A DNA stretch of 64,000 nucleotides from Massilia aurea (GTDB lineage: Bacteria; Pseudomonadota; Gammaproteobacteria; Burkholderiales; Burkholderiaceae_D): assembly GCF_014200505.1 (NCBI RefSeq), contig NZ_JACHBX010000001.1, positions 1,984,001 through 2,048,000 on the forward strand. The letters run 5' to 3'. The notes beneath the pieces were generated by a model that was not told the origin of the DNA, searched no databases, and saw only the letters and a program-made list of their open reading frames with translations. The position numbers were made by a program, and so were the translations under genes. Shown here one piece after another: positions 45,038 through 54,392 of this stretch; position 1 is the stretch's first letter; each line of letters opens with the position of its first letter.

Positions 45038-46006
45038 ATGACGATCCGTACCAAGGTTTCATCCCTGTTCATGGCGCTGGCAATCGCTGGCAGCGTGCAG
45101 GCAGCAGGTTTTCCCGACAAAGCGATCAATGTTGTCGTGCCGTTCCCGGCGGGCGGCTCCACCGACGCCATCGCGCGCGCGATCGGTCCGAAGGTCAGCG
45201 CCAAACTGGGCCAGCCATGGGTGGTCGACAACCGGCCGGGCGCCACGGGCGCGCTGGGCGGCGGCTATGTCAAGCGCGCGGCGCCCGATGGCTACACGCT
45301 GATGGTCGCCTCCATCGGCGTGTATTCGGTCAATCCGCTGCTGCAAAAGACGCTGCCCTACGATCCGTCGAAGGACTTCGACTTGCTGACCGTGGCCGTG
45401 CAGGCGCCGAACGTGCTGGTGACGAATGCCACCGTGCCGGCTACCACGGTCGCAGACTTCGTCGCCTACCTCAAGAAAAATCCGGACAAGATCACGTTCG
45501 CCACGTCCGGCGCCGGCAGCTCGGACCACCTGACGACGGCGCTGTTCTGGCAAAAGACGGGCACCTCCGGCCTGCACGTACCGTACAAGGGCGGCGCACC
45601 GGCGATCACCGACCTGCTGGGCGGCCACGCCAACGCGTCCTTCCAGAACATCAACGTCGTGCTCAGTCACATCAAGGCCGGCAAACTCAAGGCCCTAGCG
45701 GTCACGGGCAGCAAGCGCTCGGCGGTGCTGCCGAACGTGCCGACGCTGGGCGAAGCAGGCGTCAAGGAAGTCGACGTCTATTCGTGGCAAGGCATTGCGG
45801 CGCCGAAGGGCTTGCCGAAGGATGTCAAGGCCACGCTGCACGCGACAATCACGGGCGCGCTGCACGATCCGCAGATTGCCGCCAAACTGACCGAACAGGG
45901 TTTCGAGGTCGTGGCCTCGACGCCCGAGCAATTCGTCAAGTTCCAGGCGCAGGAACTGGCCCGCTGGCGCGAGGTGATCACCAACGGCAAGATCACGCTG
46001 GACTGA
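45038..46006 (+). CDS. tripartite tricarboxylate transporter (Bug/TctC) substrate-binding protein
   Basis: This 322-residue periplasmic binding protein has a signal peptide (MALAIAGSVQAAG) and the Bug signature PDKAINVVVPFPAGGSTDAIARAIGPKVSAKLGQPWVVDNRPGATG. It also has the carboxylate-binding YKGGAPAITDLLGGHANASF and the C-terminal domain TEQGFEVVASTPEQF. It should bind a carboxylate, plausibly glucarate or galactarate because glucarate dehydratase follows. No TctA/TctB membrane subunits are present, which is common for orphan Bug proteins. GAGGAGAC precedes the ATG. Confidence 0.93.
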   Translation: MTIRTKVSSLFMALAIAGSVQAAGFPDKAINVVVPFPAGGSTDAIARAIGPKVSAKLGQPWVVDNRPGATGALGGGYVKRAAPDGYTLMVASIGVYSVNPLLQKTLPYDPSKDFDLLTVAVQAPNVLVTNATVPATTVADFVAYLKKNPDKITFATSGAGSSDHLTTALFWQKTGTSGLHVPYKGGAPAITDLLGGHANASFQNINVVLSHIKAGKLKALAVTGSKRSAVLPNVPTLGEAGVKEVDVYSWQGIAAPKGLPKDVKATLHATITGALHDPQIAAKLTEQGFEVVASTPEQFVKFQAQELARWREVITNGKITLD

Positions 46007-46045
46007 CGCCAGACCCGTTCAACATTTATTTTCAAGCAGCCCATC

Positions 46046-47386
46046 ATGTCCAATACTCCGGCAAACGCCCCCGTCATCACCAGCCTGCGCGTCGTCCCCG
46101 TCGCCGGCCAGGACAGCATGCTCCTGAACCTGAGCGGCGCGCACGGCCCCTGGTTCACCCGCAATATCGTGATCCTGACCGACAGCGCCGGCAATACCGG
46201 CCTGGGCGAAGTGCCCGGCGGCGAAAAGATCCGCCAGACCATCGAAGATGCCGGCCCGTTCGTCATCGGCGCCACGCTGGGCGACTACAACAAGGTGCTG
46301 AACGCGATGCGCAGCGCGTTCGCCGACCGCGACCTGGGCGGCCGCGGCCTGCAGACGTTCGACCTGCGCACGACCATTCACGCCGTGACGGCCGTCGAAT
46401 CGGCGATGCTCGACCTGCTCGGCCAGTTCATGGGCGTGCCGGTGGCGGCGCTGCTGGGTGAAGGCCAGCAGCGCACGGCGGTCGAGATGCTGGGCTACCT
46501 GTTCTATGTGGGCGACAGCGGCAAGACGCCGCTGGGCTACCGCAGCGAGGCCGATGCGGTCGATCCCTGGCTGCGCCTGCGCAATGAGCAGGCGCTCACG
46601 CCGGAAGCGATCGTGCGCCTGGCCGAAGCGGCACGCGAGCGCTACGGCTTCAATGACTTCAAGCTCAAGGGCGGCGTGCTGGGCGCCGATGAGGAGATGG
46701 AGGCGATCGTCGCCCTGCACGAGCGCTTCCCGCAGGCGCGCGTGACGCTCGACCCGAATGGCGGCTGGCTGCTGGCCGACGCCATCCGCGTCTGCCGCGA
46801 CAAGCACGACATCCTGGCCTATGCGGAAGACCCGTGCGGCGCCGAGAACGGGTACTCGGGCCGCGAAGTGATGGCCGAGTTCCGCCGCGCCACGGGCCTG
46901 CGCACGGCCACCAACATGATCGCGACCGACTGGCGCCAGATGGCCCATGCGATCCAGCTGCAGTCGGTCGACATCCCGCTGGCCGACCCGCACTTCTGGA
47001 CCATGCAGGGCTCGGTGCGGGTGGCCCAGTTGTGCGAGATGTTCGGCCTGACCTGGGGCTCGCACTCGAACAACCATTTCGACATCTCACTGGCGATGTT
47101 CACGCACGTGGGCGCCGCCGCGCCGGGGCGCGTTACGGCCATCGACACCCACTGGATCTGGCAGGATGGCCAGCACCTGACCAAAGAACCGCTGCGCATC
47201 GAAGGTGGCGTGGTGCAGGTGCCGGCGCGCCCGGGCCTGGGTATCGAACTGGATGCCGACAAGCTCGAAGCAGCGCACCAGGCCTACAAGAATCTCGGCC
47301 TGGGCGCACGTGACGATGCGGTGGCGATGCAGTACCTGATCCGCGACTGGAAGTTCGACAACAAGCGCCCTTGCCTGCTGCGCTGA
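46046..47386 (+). CDS. gudD: glucarate dehydratase
   Basis: This 446-residue enolase-superfamily enzyme removes water from D-glucarate (and L-idarate) to give 5-keto-4-deoxy-glucarate. Key residues match E. coli GudD with a one-residue offset: Lys206-x-Lys208 (FKLKGG), DPNGGW and AEDPCG metal ligands, TNMIATDW, and His340 in GSHSNNHFD. The following dadX-like and SRAP genes are unrelated. It is third in the porin-Bug-gudD operon. No aldolase or second dehydratase is seen in the window. Its stop directly abuts the convergent SRAP gene. Confidence 0.95.
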   Translation: MSNTPANAPVITSLRVVPVAGQDSMLLNLSGAHGPWFTRNIVILTDSAGNTGLGEVPGGEKIRQTIEDAGPFVIGATLGDYNKVLNAMRSAFADRDLGGRGLQTFDLRTTIHAVTAVESAMLDLLGQFMGVPVAALLGEGQQRTAVEMLGYLFYVGDSGKTPLGYRSEADAVDPWLRLRNEQALTPEAIVRLAEAARERYGFNDFKLKGGVLGADEEMEAIVALHERFPQARVTLDPNGGWLLADAIRVCRDKHDILAYAEDPCGAENGYSGREVMAEFRRATGLRTATNMIATDWRQMAHAIQLQSVDIPLADPHFWTMQGSVRVAQLCEMFGLTWGSHSNNHFDISLAMFTHVGAAAPGRVTAIDTHWIWQDGQHLTKEPLRIEGGVVQVPARPGLGIELDADKLEAAHQAYKNLGLGARDDAVAMQYLIRDWKFDNKRPCLLR

Positions 47387-48088
47387 TCAGAACAGCTCAC
47401 CATTGACAGGCACCGGCGCCGCGGTCGACGGTGCTGCGCGCCTGGGCGCCAGCGGCGCCGGCCACGCCGTCATCGCCTCGGCCGGGAAATGACGCAGGAA
47501 GCTGTGCGCCACGTCGAGATCGCGGCTGCCCAGCCAGTCGCGCACCTCGTCGTCGCCCAGCAGCACGAGCGAGCGCTTTTCGTCGCCCGGCCGGTGCATG
47601 CGGCGCATCAAGGGATGCGTGTCGGCGTTGATCGTGATCTGGGTGAAGGCACTGGTCATGCTGCCGTCGGCTTCCTGCCATTCGCGCCACAGCCCCGCCA
47701 CCCAGAACAACGATTTGTCGCGCATGCCGATCGCCGTGCGTTCGGCCCGGCCGCTTTCGTAGCACGGCTCGTAAAACCACAGCATCGGCACCGCGCACAG
47801 TTGCAGGCGGCGCCAGGCCGACGCGAACGAACGGCGAGCAACGAGCGATTCGGCGCGCGCGTTCATCGTGTCGAACGGTTTCACGTCGGGCGGAATGTGG
47901 CGGCGCGGGACCATGCCGTAGCTCGCCACGCGCGCCTGCGGCGCCAGCCCAGGCGCGGCACACAGGATCGGCGCATCGTAATCCTTCCACGTTTCTTCGG
48001 GCCAGTGCCAGTCGCGCGGCAACTGGCTGAAGGCGCCAATGCGGCCGTTGAACATCTCGGGCGTCGGGGGATGGTAATTCACGCACAT
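47387..48088 (-). CDS. SOS response-associated peptidase (SRAP/YedK-HMCES type)
   Basis: This 233-residue protein has the catalytic Cys2 directly after the initiator Met (MCVNY), Asn76 (TMNARAES) and Glu107 (WFYEPCY), plus the later His region MRRMHRP. These are the residues of SRAP proteins, which form a thiazolidine DNA-protein crosslink with abasic sites in single-stranded DNA. The start is fixed by the need for Cys at position 2. No LexA box is visible upstream. It is convergent with gudD with no spacer. Confidence 0.9.
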   Translation of the reverse strand: MCVNYHPPTPEMFNGRIGAFSQLPRDWHWPEETWKDYDAPILCAAPGLAPQARVASYGMVPRRHIPPDVKPFDTMNARAESLVARRSFASAWRRLQLCAVPMLWFYEPCYESGRAERTAIGMRDKSLFWVAGLWREWQEADGSMTSAFTQITINADTHPLMRRMHRPGDEKRSLVLLGDDEVRDWLGSRDLDVAHSFLRHFPAEAMTAWPAPLAPRRAAPSTAAPVPVNGELF

Positions 48089-48186
48089 GGCTGTACTCCC
48101 AAAATATTTCTTATCGGTAATGATGCGTCACTGCTCAGCGGTACAAGTGTAAAATACCAGCGTCCTTTTTTAGCATTCTACCCACG

Positions 48187-51100
48187 ATGCCAGCCAGCCT
48201 GCCCTTCCTGCCCGAAATCGACGAAACCTCGCGTTTGGTCCTGGCCTACCCCTGGCAAAGCACCGATCTCGGCCCCATCGACGCCTGGCCAACCGTGCTC
48301 AAGACGACCGTCGCGCTGATCATGGCCACCCCAACGCCCATCGTCACGCTGTGGGGCCCGGACGGCTACATGATCTACAACGACGCCTACCGGGTGTTCG
48401 CGGGCGGGCGCCACCCGACGCTGCTGGGCTCGAAAGTACGCGAAGGCTGGCCCGAGGTGGCCGCGTTCAACGACAACGTGATGCGCGTCGGCCTGGCGGG
48501 CGGCACGCTCAGTTACCGGGATCAGGAACTCACACTGCACCGCGGCGGGCCGCCCGAGCAGGTCTGGATGAATCTCGACTATTCCCCGATCCGCGACGGG
48601 GATGGCATCGTCGCCGGCGTCATGGCGGTCGTGGTCGAGACTTCCAGCAAGGTCAAGGCCGAACGCCACATCCAGGCCGAGCGCGCGCGCCTGCACACGA
48701 TGTTCGAGCAGGCGCCGGGCTTCATCTGCCTGCTCGATGGCCCCGAGCACCGCTACGCGCTGGCCAATGACGCCTACCGCATCCTGATGGGCGACCGTCC
48801 CCTGCTCGGCCTGACGGTCATGGAGGCCTTGCCCGAGCTGGCCGCGCACGGCCTCGTCGCGCAGCTCGATCGCAGTTTCGCCGATGGCACGGCATTTCGT
48901 GCCGAAGGCGCCGAACTGGTGCTGAACAATCCCGACCAGGACGGGCCGACCCGCACCTTCATCGACGTGGTGCTGCAACCGCTGCGTGACGCCGATGGCG
49001 CCGTGTTCGCGACCTTCGTGCTTGGCAACGACGTCACCGAGCGGGTGCAGGCCGAGCGCGCGCTGCGCGCGAGCGAAGCGCGCTTTCGCACCTTTGCGCA
49101 GGCCATGCCGAATCATGTGTGGGCCGCGCGTGATGACGTCAGTGTCGAGTGGATCAACGACCGCGTGCGTGACTACGCCGGCTGCAGCGCCTCGCCCAAC
49201 GAGGCGCTGGGCCTGGGCTGGCAGGCGATCGTGCATCCCGATGACCTGGCGCGCTACCGCGCCGTCTGGGAATCGAGCGTGGCAGCGGGCGCGCCGATCG
49301 ACACCGAAATCCGCCTGCGCCGCCACGACGGCCAGTACCGCTGGCACCTGGTGCGCGCGCACCGCTCACCGGGCGAGGCGGGCGAAGCGTCGCTCTGGAT
49401 CGGCAGCAGCATCGATATCGAAGACCAGAAGCGCGCCGCCGACGCACTGGCCTTGTCCAATGCGAGCCTGGAAGAACGGGTCGAACGCCGCACGGCCGAA
49501 CGCGACCGCATGTGGCGCCTGTCGAAGGACATCATGCTGGTGGCGGACCTGCATGCCACGCTGTTCGCCGTCAATCCGGCCTTCACGGCCATCCTCGGCT
49601 GGACCGAGGCCGAGGTGCTGGGCACGCCGATGCTCGCGCTTGTACATCCCGACGACCGCGCCGTGACAGCGCAGCAGATGGAGGCACTGCGCGCGGGCGG
49701 CCAGATGTACCGCTTCGAAAACCGCTGGCAGCGCAAGAATGGCTCGTGGTGCAACCTGTCGTGGACCGCGTCGCCCGACCTGCAATACGTGCACGCCGTG
49801 GGCCGCGACATCAGCGCCGACCTGGCGCAACTGGAAGTGATGCGGCGCACCGAGGCGGCGCTGCAGCAGTCGCAGAAGATGGAAACGATCGGCAAACTCA
49901 CCGGCGGCGTGGCGCATGACTTCAACAACCTGCTGCAGGTCATCGGCGGCAACCTGCAGCTGATCGCGCGCCGCGCCGACGGCCTGCCGGATATCCAGAA
50001 GCGCGTCCAGAACGCCATGAGCGGCGTCGAACGGGGCGCCAAGCTGGCGAGCTCCCTGCTGTCGTTCGCGCGGCGCCAGCCGCTCGAACCCAAGGCCGTC
50101 AAGATCGGCCGCCTGCTGGGGAATATGGACGACATGATGCGGCGCGCGCTGGGTGAAGAAATCGACATCGAGATGGTGATTTCGGGCGGCCTCTGGACCA
50201 CCGAGGTGGACCCTGCGCAGCTCGAGAACGCGATCCTGAACCTGGCGATCAACGCGCGCGACGCGATGGAAGGCGCCGGGCGCCTGACCCTTGAGGTGGC
50301 CAATGCGTCGCTCGACGACACCTACTGCGTGGGGCACCCGGAAGTAGCGCCCGGCCAGTACGTGATGCTGGCCGTGAGCGACACCGGCAGCGGCATGCCG
50401 CAGGACGTGATCGACCAGGCCTTCGAGCCGTTCTTCTCGACCAAGCCCGAAGGCAAAGGCACGGGCCTGGGCCTGTCGATGGTGTATGGCCTGGTCAAGC
50501 AATCCGGCGGCCACGTCAAGATCTACAGCGAGGTCGGTGAAGGCACCACGATCAAGATCTACCTGCCCCGCTCCCTGCAGGTCGAGGATCACGCGGGAGA
50601 ACCGCTGCTGCAGCCGGTCACGGGCGGCCACGAGACGGTGCTGGTGGTCGAGGACGACGAGCAGGTGCGCCTGACGGTGGTCGACATGCTGACCGACCTG
50701 GGTTACCGCGTGCTGCGCGCCAACGATGCCAGCGCGGCGCTGACCGTGGTCGACAGCGGCATTCACATCGACCTGCTGTTTACCGACGTCGTGATGCCCG
50801 GGCCGCTGCGCAGCCCCGAGCTGGCCAAAAAGACGCGCGAGCGCCTGCCGAACGTGGCGGTGCTGTTCACGTCGGGCTATACCGAGAACGCGATCGTGCA
50901 CGGCGGCCGGCTCGACGCCGGCGTCGAACTGCTCGGCAAGCCGTACACGCGCGACAACCTGGCGCGCAAGGTGCGGCACGTGCTGTCGAACCAGCAGCAG
51001 AAGAATGCGCTGCTGGCGGCAACCTTGCCCCCGGCGGCGTCAGTGCCGGCAACGTCCAAGGCCCGCGTGCTGCTGGTGGAAGACGACGACGCCATCCGTG

Positions 51101-51387
51101 AGAACACGGCTGAACTGATGCGTTTTCTGGGGTATGAGGTGCTGGAAGCGGCCGATGCCGAAGCCGCGCTGGACTTGCTGGACCAGGCGCCCGACATCGT
51201 GCTGACCGACCTGCACCTGCCGAACATGCAAGGGGACGAACTGGCCCTGAAGGTCAAGGCGCATCTGCCGCAAACGCGCATCGCGTTTGCCAGCGGGGCC
51301 AGTCAGGCGTCCAGCGTCGCCGATGCGATTCTGGCCAAGCCGTATGATGCGCAGCAGCTGGAGGCGTTGCTGGAGCGGCTGGCCTGA
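48187..51387 (+). CDS. large PAS hybrid sensor kinase with two receiver domains
   Basis: This soluble kinase of 1066 residues has four PAS-type regions in residues ~20-545 (for example NDRVRDYAGCSASPNEALGLGWQAIVHPDDLARY and AVNPAFTAILGWTEAEVLG). HisKA follows with His577 in GGVAHDFNNLLQVIGG, then an ATPase domain (NLAINARDAMEG, DTGSGMP, GTGLGLSMVYGLVKQSGG). There are two receivers, with Asp867 (LFTDVVMPGP) and Asp1008 (VLTDLHLPNMQGDE). The first receiver lacks the usual spacing after VMP. No membrane segment is seen. It probably passes phosphate to a separate partner; no target is adjacent. Confidence 0.9.
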   Translation: MPASLPFLPEIDETSRLVLAYPWQSTDLGPIDAWPTVLKTTVALIMATPTPIVTLWGPDGYMIYNDAYRVFAGGRHPTLLGSKVREGWPEVAAFNDNVMRVGLAGGTLSYRDQELTLHRGGPPEQVWMNLDYSPIRDGDGIVAGVMAVVVETSSKVKAERHIQAERARLHTMFEQAPGFICLLDGPEHRYALANDAYRILMGDRPLLGLTVMEALPELAAHGLVAQLDRSFADGTAFRAEGAELVLNNPDQDGPTRTFIDVVLQPLRDADGAVFATFVLGNDVTERVQAERALRASEARFRTFAQAMPNHVWAARDDVSVEWINDRVRDYAGCSASPNEALGLGWQAIVHPDDLARYRAVWESSVAAGAPIDTEIRLRRHDGQYRWHLVRAHRSPGEAGEASLWIGSSIDIEDQKRAADALALSNASLEERVERRTAERDRMWRLSKDIMLVADLHATLFAVNPAFTAILGWTEAEVLGTPMLALVHPDDRAVTAQQMEALRAGGQMYRFENRWQRKNGSWCNLSWTASPDLQYVHAVGRDISADLAQLEVMRRTEAALQQSQKMETIGKLTGGVAHDFNNLLQVIGGNLQLIARRADGLPDIQKRVQNAMSGVERGAKLASSLLSFARRQPLEPKAVKIGRLLGNMDDMMRRALGEEIDIEMVISGGLWTTEVDPAQLENAILNLAINARDAMEGAGRLTLEVANASLDDTYCVGHPEVAPGQYVMLAVSDTGSGMPQDVIDQAFEPFFSTKPEGKGTGLGLSMVYGLVKQSGGHVKIYSEVGEGTTIKIYLPRSLQVEDHAGEPLLQPVTGGHETVLVVEDDEQVRLTVVDMLTDLGYRVLRANDASAALTVVDSGIHIDLLFTDVVMPGPLRSPELAKKTRERLPNVAVLFTSGYTENAIVHGGRLDAGVELLGKPYTRDNLARKVRHVLSNQQQKNALLAATLPPAASVPATSKARVLLVEDDDAIRENTAELMRFLGYEVLEAADAEAALDLLDQAPDIVLTDLHLPNMQGDELALKVKAHLPQTRIAFASGASQASSVADAILAKPYDAQQLEALLERLA

Positions 51388-51435
51388 CGCGGTGTTGATT
51401 GCTTACCGGATGACGTTGAAGTCAACGTTCACCGC

Positions 51436-51456
51436 GTGGACGGCGTAGCCGTCCAC
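51436..51456. repeat. REP-like hairpin between convergent genes
   Basis: GTGGACGGC and GCCGTCCAC form a perfect 9-bp stem around GTA, followed by CCTACG. Hairpins of this GTGGACGGC type with CGTAGGG flanks are, from memory, dispersed in many betaproteobacterial genomes. It lies between the converging hybrid-kinase and CheW genes and may act as a weak bidirectional terminator. Confidence 0.5.
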
Positions 51457-51482
51457 CCTACGTAATGACGAGGCAGCGTGGC

Positions 51483-53072
51483 TCAGTGCACTGCGCCCAA
51501 CTGCCCGCGCAGCGTGACGATGAACTTCTCCTTGTCGAACAGCGTCAGCACGTCCTCGCGCCCGTCGATGCCGGGTACTTCGAGCACTTCGGCGCTGTCC
51601 TGGCGCATGTCTTGCGGGCCGTTCACGCGCAGCAGTTGCGGCGATGGACGGCGCTGGGTGTCCGGCAGCGACAGGATGGTGTCGACGCGGTCGACGATCA
51701 GGCCGAACCGCTCGCCGTCGTGCTCGAGCACCAGGATGCGGCGCGCGGCATCGGTCGCCGGCGCGGCCGCCAAGGGCGCCATGCCGTACAACAGGCGCAG
51801 GTCGATCACGCACACCATCTGCTGGCGTACCTGGAGCATGCCGTGCACGCAGGCCGGCATCCCGGGCGGGCGGGTGACGGCGCCGTCGAAGTCGACGATC
51901 TCACGCACCTGGCTGATGTCGGCGGCCCAGCCGGTGTCCAGCGAAAATGCCAGGTACACCTGGCGCGCGCCGGTCATCTTGCGGGCAGCGCAGGCGGCGC
52001 CGGCTTCGTGTGCGTACAGGCGGCGATGGCCGGCGCAGATGTCGCTCACTTCGGACTCCGAGAATAAATGGTCATGGGCCAGGAACAGGCTGTCGCCCAG
52101 TTCGGCGTTGGGCAGGCAGCCGCGGTACATCGCGCCGCGCGCGGTGCCCAGCAGCGGGATGGGCAGGATGTCGGTGTCGAAGTATGGGCGGATGTCATCG
52201 ACCGCATCGACCAGCAGGCCCAGTTGTTCGTCGCCGATGCGCACGATCAGCACGCGCGCATCGAGCGGCTCGGACTGCGACGGACCGCAACCCAGCAACG
52301 CGCCGAAATCGACCACGCCGACCGGCACACCACGCAGGTTCAGCCAGCCCTTGCACAGGCGGCCCACCATCACCGATGGCAGCAGGTCGGGCACGCGCAT
52401 GATTTCCTGGATCGCTTCCATCGCCAGCGCGAAGCGCAGGCCGCCGACGGTAAACGAGATGCACTTGCGGCCCTGCGCCTGACGCAGAAAGCGCATGCGC
52501 CAGGCGTCGCGCGCCACGCTGGCATGGGCGCGCACCTGCGGCACGTTATCGATCCGTACCAGCGCATCGGCGTCGAGCAGTTGCAGTACGCGCGCGCCAT
52601 CGGCCAGCGTGATCGTGCCGGCGACGACGCCGCGCGCAGCGTCCTGTTGCCAGTGCAGGCCGGCGCGTTGCTCGGGCCGCACGCGCAGCACTTCGCCGGT
52701 GGCGTCGAACACGAGGCCGACCTGGATGTCGTCGACATCGATGATCACCACGCGCTGCTCGCCCGTCACGGCGGGTGCGGCCGCGTCAAAGATGCGGGCC
52801 AGGTTCAGCAGCGGAATCGCCGCGCCGCGCAGTGTGAAGATGCCTTCCAGGCAGCGCGGCGACAATGGGATCGGCGTGATCCGCGCCGGCATGCCCACCA
52901 CTTCGCGCACGTTCAATGCCGGCAGTGCGAACTCCTGCCCGGCCAGGAAGAACGTCCCCATCACTTCCATGCCGGCTGCTTCGCGCAGCACGCGCGCAGC
53001 CCCGGCCATCTGTCGTTCGATGGCCGTCACGGCCGCGTCGACATCAGTCATCGTTGCAGTCTCCATATTCAT
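51483..53072 (-). CDS. triple CheW-domain chemotaxis coupling protein
   Basis: This 529-residue protein contains three CheW folds: residues ~38-180 (MGTFFLAGQEFALPALNVREVVGMPARITPIPLSPRCLEGIFTLRGAAIPLL), ~200-350 (GRKCISFTVGGLRFALAMEAIQEIMRVP) and ~385-520 (RQVYLAFSLDTGWAADISQVREIVDF). CheW normally links receptors to the kinase CheA; multi-CheW proteins are rarer and may bridge several receptors. There is no CheA in the window. ATG at 53072 overlaps the CheD stop (ATGA). The gene ends the mcp-cheR-cheD-cheW operon. Confidence 0.9.
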   Translation of the reverse strand: MNMETATMTDVDAAVTAIERQMAGAARVLREAAGMEVMGTFFLAGQEFALPALNVREVVGMPARITPIPLSPRCLEGIFTLRGAAIPLLNLARIFDAAAPAVTGEQRVVIIDVDDIQVGLVFDATGEVLRVRPEQRAGLHWQQDAARGVVAGTITLADGARVLQLLDADALVRIDNVPQVRAHASVARDAWRMRFLRQAQGRKCISFTVGGLRFALAMEAIQEIMRVPDLLPSVMVGRLCKGWLNLRGVPVGVVDFGALLGCGPSQSEPLDARVLIVRIGDEQLGLLVDAVDDIRPYFDTDILPIPLLGTARGAMYRGCLPNAELGDSLFLAHDHLFSESEVSDICAGHRRLYAHEAGAACAARKMTGARQVYLAFSLDTGWAADISQVREIVDFDGAVTRPPGMPACVHGMLQVRQQMVCVIDLRLLYGMAPLAAAPATDAARRILVLEHDGERFGLIVDRVDTILSLPDTQRRPSPQLLRVNGPQDMRQDSAEVLEVPGIDGREDVLTLFDKEKFIVTLRGQLGAVH

Positions 53073-53560
53073 GCCGCCAGCGCCTCCTGTTCGCGCGCGA
53101 TGCGCACCACGCTGAACGTCTGCTGATCGCAATCGATCGACAGGCGCCGGCCCTGCGAGCCGCCCACGTCCTGGAAACTCACCTGCAGACCGCGCAGCGA
53201 CAAATGCGAGCGGGCCGCTTCGATATTGCGTGTACCGACCGCGCCGCCCACCGGGCGCAGGTTCAGCATGCGTGCGCCGCCGGCGATGACGACGTCGACT
53301 TCGTCGTACTGCTCGCGCCGCACGCCCATCATCGCCAGCAGGCGCGGCACCGCGGCGCTCACGTAACGGGCCGAGCCCTCGCCGGCTTCCACGCCATCGG
53401 GCAGGAAGCAGTGCGCCAGGCCGCAGCGGCCCTGCTTGCGCCAGATCATGCCGATCCCGACGCAGGAGCCCAGCAGCGCGGTCAGGACCTGGTGGCCGTG
53501 GCCGATCTGCATCTGGCCGGACAAGACATGCGACATCTGGCTCAGGCTTTGCATACTCAT
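53069..53560 (-). CDS. cheD: chemoreceptor glutamine deamidase CheD
   Basis: This 163-residue enzyme deamidates glutamines on chemoreceptors. It has the catalytic Cys33 (LLGSCVGIGMIW) and His50 (GLAHCFLP), 17 residues apart as in Thermotoga CheD. The Thr/Ser region GTRNIEAARSHL follows. Its start overlaps the CheR stop and its stop overlaps the triple CheW start, each by four bases. Coupling with the receptor encoded at the head of the operon is expected. Confidence 0.92.
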   Translation of the reverse strand: MSMQSLSQMSHVLSGQMQIGHGHQVLTALLGSCVGIGMIWRKQGRCGLAHCFLPDGVEAGEGSARYVSAAVPRLLAMMGVRREQYDEVDVVIAGGARMLNLRPVGGAVGTRNIEAARSHLSLRGLQVSFQDVGGSQGRRLSIDCDQQTFSVVRIAREQEALAA

Positions 53561-54375
53561 GATGGTTCTCCGCCGATACGATAAACATGGGCCTGCTCGA
53601 ACGCGAACGCGGTCTGCAGGCGTGTGATGGATTCCTGTTCGCCCAGGACCAGGCGGGCGCTTGGTCCCATCGCGGCCCGGGCGCCGGCCAGCACCTGCTG
53701 CTGGTGCTCGGCGTCGAAATAGATCAGCACATTGCGCAGCATGACGAGGTCGAACGCGGCGCTCCGTGGCGGGCGGCCCAGCAGGTTGTGCTGGTCGAAG
53801 CGCACGTGCTGCGCGACGGCCGGATCGACTTTCACGCCGTCGCCATGCGCGACCAGGTACTTGCGAAACAGGGCCGGACGATCGGCCTCGAAGCGTGCCA
53901 CGCTACGGCCGCGGTAGGCGCCGGCGCGCGCCGTGGCCAGCGCCGCATGCGAGATGTCGGTGCCGAGGATCTCGAAACGCAGGCCGGGTGCGTGCGCCTG
54001 GTATTCGAGGCAGCTCATGGCCAGCGAATAGGCTTCTTCGCCGGTGGCGGCAGCGGCCGACCAGATGCGCAGCGGCGCCGCGCGGCCCTGCGCCGCGAAG
54101 GCCGGCAGAAATGTCTCCGACAGCCAGGACCAGACAGCCGGCGTGCGGAAGAACACCGTGTCGTTGGTGGTCACCGAATCGATGAACGACGTGACCTCGG
54201 TGCGGTCGCTGGCCAGGCGCTCGATATAGCCGGCCCACGAGGCGATGCCCAGCGCGCGCAGGCGCGGGAGCAGGCGCCCCTGCAGCAGCACGCGCTTGTG
54301 CTCGTTCATCGCGATGCCCGTGTGCTGGCGCACCAGGGCGATCAGGGCGGAGAGATGGTCGTCGCGCAGTTCCAT
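53557..54375 (-). CDS. cheR: chemotaxis methyltransferase CheR
   Basis: This 272-residue protein methylates glutamates of chemoreceptors using S-adenosylmethionine. It starts with the helical N-terminal domain (LSALIALVRQHTGIAMNEHKR) and has the methyltransferase core (TNDTVFFRTPAVW, LRIWSAAAATGEEAYSLAMS, EILGTDISHAALATARAGAY, LRNVLIYFD). The start at 54375 has GAGGAAA upstream. It is second in the operon and overlaps cheD by four bases. No cheB is in the window. Confidence 0.93.
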   Translation of the reverse strand: MELRDDHLSALIALVRQHTGIAMNEHKRVLLQGRLLPRLRALGIASWAGYIERLASDRTEVTSFIDSVTTNDTVFFRTPAVWSWLSETFLPAFAAQGRAAPLRIWSAAAATGEEAYSLAMSCLEYQAHAPGLRFEILGTDISHAALATARAGAYRGRSVARFEADRPALFRKYLVAHGDGVKVDPAVAQHVRFDQHNLLGRPPRSAAFDLVMLRNVLIYFDAEHQQQVLAGARAAMGPSARLVLGEQESITRLQTAFAFEQAHVYRIGGEPS

Positions 54376-54392
54376 GGCCGTTTCCTCGTGCT

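Noticed and set aside
48089-48186. LexA box before the SRAP gene
   Set aside because: I looked for CTGT-N8-ACAG in the upstream region and found none, so SOS control is not supported here.
51483-53588. Extending the triple CheW protein upstream to 701 residues
   Set aside because: The extra N-terminus covers CheD in another frame and is not protein-like. The ATG at 53072 overlaps the CheD stop in a typical ATGA junction.
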